DNA of 7,217 bases from CAYMDD01 sp964409675 (GTDB taxonomy: Bacteria; Pseudomonadota; Alphaproteobacteria; Rickettsiales; SXRF01). Both the position numbers and the translations under genes were made by a program. Below the pieces are notes generated by a model, which was given only the letters and a program-made list of their open reading frames with translations, did no database searches and had not been told where the DNA came from. Location: contig CAYPEF010000109.1 in NCBI GenBank assembly GCA_964409675.1, forward strand, positions 1-7,217. Reading direction: 5' to 3'. Positions within the stretch are counted from its first letter, which is position 1, and every line of letters begins with the position of its first letter. Shown here piece after piece: positions 5,488 to 7,217 of this stretch.

Positions 5488-5829
5488 ATGAATGCGCCCC
5501 TGCAGCCGGACGAGGTGGCGCGTATCATCGTGCTGGCGCGTGGGCGGATGGAGCAGGGCGGGAATTACTGGTGCTACCTATCGGTCAAGCCGAGCCGGTA
5601 TAAAACTTTCCAGCAGGCAATTGCGCAATATTACAATATCCAGCATTTCGATCAGGACGGCTTTGGCGAAGTCATCGTAAGCGGCGAAGGGGAGGTGCCC
5701 CCGGAAGCGGTGACGCAGCAGGTGGCGACGATTTTCTCCGTGCCCGTGGCGGAACTGTTCTCGCTCACCGACCCCGAGCGGGCGCTGGAAGTCAGGCTCT
5801 CGGCGCTGCAGGCGCAGGCAAGCGAATAA
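5488..5829 (+). CDS. Hypothetical soluble 113-residue protein
   Basis: I cannot assign a family with confidence. The ATG lies five bases after the stop of the upstream gene, and its likely ribosome binding site (AGG, 5477-5479) overlaps the end of that gene, so translation is probably coupled. There is no signal peptide or membrane segment. An N-terminal helix (QPDEVARIIVLARGRMEQG, 6-24) leads into an aromatic strand-like segment NYWCYLSVKPSRYKTF (26-41), then DGFGEVIVSGEGEVPPEAV (57-75). A charged helical C-terminus (LTDPERALEVRLSALQAQ, 93-110) follows. Codon use is GC-rich like the chromosomal genes, unlike the start of its partner gene. It may be a cytoplasmic partner of the small membrane protein, which is inferred from gene order only. 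Confidence 0.75.
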   Translation: MNAPLQPDEVARIIVLARGRMEQGGNYWCYLSVKPSRYKTFQQAIAQYYNIQHFDQDGFGEVIVSGEGEVPPEAVTQQVATIFSVPVAELFSLTDPERALEVRLSALQAQASE

Positions 5830-5950
5830 TCAGAGTCATTCCCTATAAATTACGCCTTTTATCATCGAAAAGATGAGGCCGCCTTTTATGCCGGTGGACT
5901 ATTCTGCGTTGAGCTAAGCATAGGCATATGGCGCAGCAACTATTCCCATC

Positions 5951-6062
5951 GTCATCCCCGCCCTGTGCGGGAATCTCAGGCAACCGTATGGAAAGTAAAG
6001 ATATGGGAAATACTGCTCTGTCTTTAATATGACCTTGAATCCCCGCACAGGGCGGGGATGAC
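5951..6062. repeat. Pair of REP-like palindromes in inverted orientation
   Basis: A 21-base arm at 5951-5971, beginning GTCATCCCCGCCCTG, recurs perfectly as its reverse complement at 6042-6062, with about 70 bases between. Each arm also folds on itself: CCCGC/GCGGG around CCTGT on the left, and CCCCGC/GCGGGG around ACAGG on the right. Flanking bases beyond the arms are partly conserved too. This is the layout of paired REP or BIME-like elements, which often sit between convergent genes and can stabilise transcripts or bind nucleoid factors. Confidence 0.8.
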
Positions 6063-6086
6063 GGGGGTAAGAAGGTGCATCCCTTT

Positions 6087-6103
6087 AACCGCCTTGGGCG
6101 GTT
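6087..6103. terminator. Hairpin downstream of the histidine kinase gene
   Basis: AACCGCC (6087-6093) and GGCGGTT (6097-6103) form a perfect 7-base stem with a TTG loop. It lies about 60 bases beyond the stop of the minus-strand kinase and could stop or protect its transcript. There is no T tract on either strand right after the stem, so termination by this hairpin alone is uncertain. Confidence 0.4.
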
Positions 6104-6164
6104 CCAATTCCGTCCTCCTGCTTTTCCGGAAGTTTTTGATTATATCTTAGTGCCATTATTAGCA

Positions 6165-7217
6165 TCAGCGCGGCGCGGCGGCGAGTTTGGTTTCCAGCTC
6201 GTGCATGTCAATCGGCTTGGTCAGATATTCATCCATCCCGGCCTGCAGGCAGCGCTCGCGGTCTCCCGCCATTGCATGGGCGGTGACGCCGATAATGTAA
6301 TGGCGGGGAAGAACCCCTTCCTGTTCCAGCGCGCGGATGCGCTGGGTGGTTTCAAACCCGTCCATGCCCTGCATCTGCACGTCCATCATCACCGCCGCGT
6401 AAGGCTCCTTTTCATTCTGTACCGCCTCCAGCGCCTGCAGGCCGTTGCGGGCGACGTCATACCGGTATCCCAACGTCTCCAGTAGCAGCCCGGCGACGAT
6501 GATATTGGCCGGGTAATCCTCCACCAGAAGCACCTTGGGCGAGGCGGCGGGAGTAAACGCAGGATAGGCGAGAGCAGCCGCTGCGTTCGGCGTTGGGGCG
6601 GGAGCGTCACGGCGCCGCCCTTTCAGCGTGACATGCAGTGTGAAAATTGAGCCCTCGCCCGCCACGCTCTCGGCGGTGATGCGCCCGCCCATCAGTTTCG
6701 CCAGCGACTGGCTGATCGAAAGCCCGAGCCCGGTGCCGCCGAAGCGGCGGGTGATGGAGCTGTCGGCCTGGCTGAACTTATCGAAAATAATCCCCAGCTT
6801 GTCTGCGGGGATGCCGATGCCGGTATCGCGCACGGTGATGGCAAGGGTGTGATGCGCCTCATCCTTCTTCTGCGCCTCCACCCGCATGCTCACACCGCCG
6901 CTATCGGTGAACTTGACGGCGTTCGAGCAGAGATTGGTAAGAATCTGCTGCAGGCGCGCGCGGTCGCCGATGAATTCCATGTCCTGCACGGCGGCGTCAT
7001 CCAGCGTCAGCGTCAGCCCGCGCGCGCTGGCCTGCACGTTGGTGACGTCGCTGATTTCCTTCAGCAGCTCACTTAAATCAAACGGTTCCTGCTCCAGCGT
7101 GATGCGGTTGGCTTCAATGCGGCTTAAATCCAGTATGTCGTTGATCAGGTGCAGCAGCTGGTCGGCGCTGGATTGCAGCGTCTGCACGATTTCCTTCTGC
7201 TTCGGCGTCAGCTGCAT
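6165..7217 (-). CDS. Hybrid sensor histidine kinase, C-terminal part (partial)
   Basis: The visible 350 residues are the C-terminal part of a hybrid two-component kinase that phosphorylates itself and then its own receiver domain. Residues 1-38 are the second half of the HisKA dimerisation domain (QKEIVQTLQSSADQLLHLINDILDLSRIEA), so the phospho-accepting histidine and any sensor lie beyond the right edge. The Met at 7217 is probably internal. The ATP-binding domain shows the N box (ILTNLCSNAVKFT, N95 and N99), G1 (DTGIGI, 131-136), F box (FDKFSQ) and G2 (GGTGLGLSI, 160-168). An Ala/Pro linker (202-226) leads to a complete receiver with E233, D234, phospho-acceptor D279 in MMDVQM, T312 and K334. 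All key residues are present, so it should be active. There is no HPt domain after the receiver, so a separate phosphotransfer protein is expected. The signal and target are unknown. Confidence 0.95.
   Translation of the reverse strand: MQLTPKQKEIVQTLQSSADQLLHLINDILDLSRIEANRITLEQEPFDLSELLKEISDVTNVQASARGLTLTLDDAAVQDMEFIGDRARLQQILTNLCSNAVKFTDSGGVSMRVEAQKKDEAHHTLAITVRDTGIGIPADKLGIIFDKFSQADSSITRRFGGTGLGLSISQSLAKLMGGRITAESVAGEGSIFTLHVTLKGRRRDAPAPTPNAAAALAYPAFTPAASPKVLLVEDYPANIIVAGLLLETLGYRYDVARNGLQALEAVQNEKEPYAAVMMDVQMQGMDGFETTQRIRALEQEGVLPRHYIIGVTAHAMAGDRERCLQAGMDEYLTKPIDMHELETKLAAAPR

Larger units (their letters stand above)
5830..6164. other. Intergenic region between convergent genes
   Basis: This 335-base gap separates the plus-strand small-protein pair from the minus-strand histidine kinase. 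It holds a 10-base direct repeat CGCCTTTTAT (5853-5862 and 5880-5889), with a short TCATC/GATGA stem between the copies (5862-5876), two REP-like palindromes, and a hairpin at 6087-6103. The TTTTAT following GGCCGCC at 5884-5889 could end transcription of the plus-strand genes weakly. I found no convincing gene here. Confidence 0.6.

Noticed and set aside
5951..6062. REP-like repeats considered as a CRISPR array
   Set aside because: There are only two copies, they are in opposite orientation, and no regular spacer series or cas gene is present.
6024..6119. Minus-strand mini-gene of 27 codons with AGGAGG (6119-6114) six bases before TTG
   Set aside because: Despite the good ribosome binding site, the frame runs through the hairpin and one REP arm, uses a TTG start and gives a product without family character.

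Overview
The window reads as a junction between an integrated mobile element and a chromosome, most likely from an alphaproteobacterium. The support for that group is moderate: tRNA genes with encoded CCA ends, a GC-rich chromosomal part, a hybrid histidine kinase, and a pair of REP-like palindromes of the GTCATCCCCGC type. No rRNA or taxon-specific marker gene is present to settle it.

Region 1 (1 to about 1816) is the end of an integrative element. A complete P4-type tyrosine recombinase lies on the minus strand. Its stop overlaps the start of a second minus-strand gene of unknown function, which runs off the left edge. The integrase has a near-consensus promoter (1735-1762), and GATGGTA/TACCATC repeats lie between that promoter and its start codon. 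Its 5' side faces the 3' end of tRNA-Gln, the usual attachment site for this family, so the element body should lie to the left of the window.

Region 2 (1817-2236) holds two minus-strand tRNA genes, tRNA-Lys(UUU) followed by tRNA-Gln(UUG), 33 bases apart. A plausible shared promoter lies near 2098-2126.

Region 3 (2237-4990) looks like a sulfuryl-transfer module. An arylsulfotransferase-like beta-propeller protein with a membrane anchor is on the minus strand. Diverging from it are a 94-residue membrane protein with a signal peptide and a YIGPG motif, and a nucleotide-dependent (PAPS-type) sulfotransferase. A cytosolic transferase, a small inner-membrane protein and an envelope propeller enzyme would fit sulfation of an envelope or exported molecule, but no substrate can be read from the sequence.

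Region 4 (4991-5829) carries two small coupled genes of unknown function: an Ala/Gly-rich membrane protein and a soluble 113-residue protein. Two inverted pairs of ATTGAAT lie in front of them.

Region 5 (5830-7217) is a 335-base gap with two REP-like palindromes in inverted orientation, then the C-terminal part of a hybrid sensor histidine kinase on the minus strand, cut by the right edge.

The most promising items for follow-up are the divergent sulfotransferase module with its YIGPG membrane protein, the repeat array and hairpin controlling the integrase, and the unknown gene coupled to the integrase.
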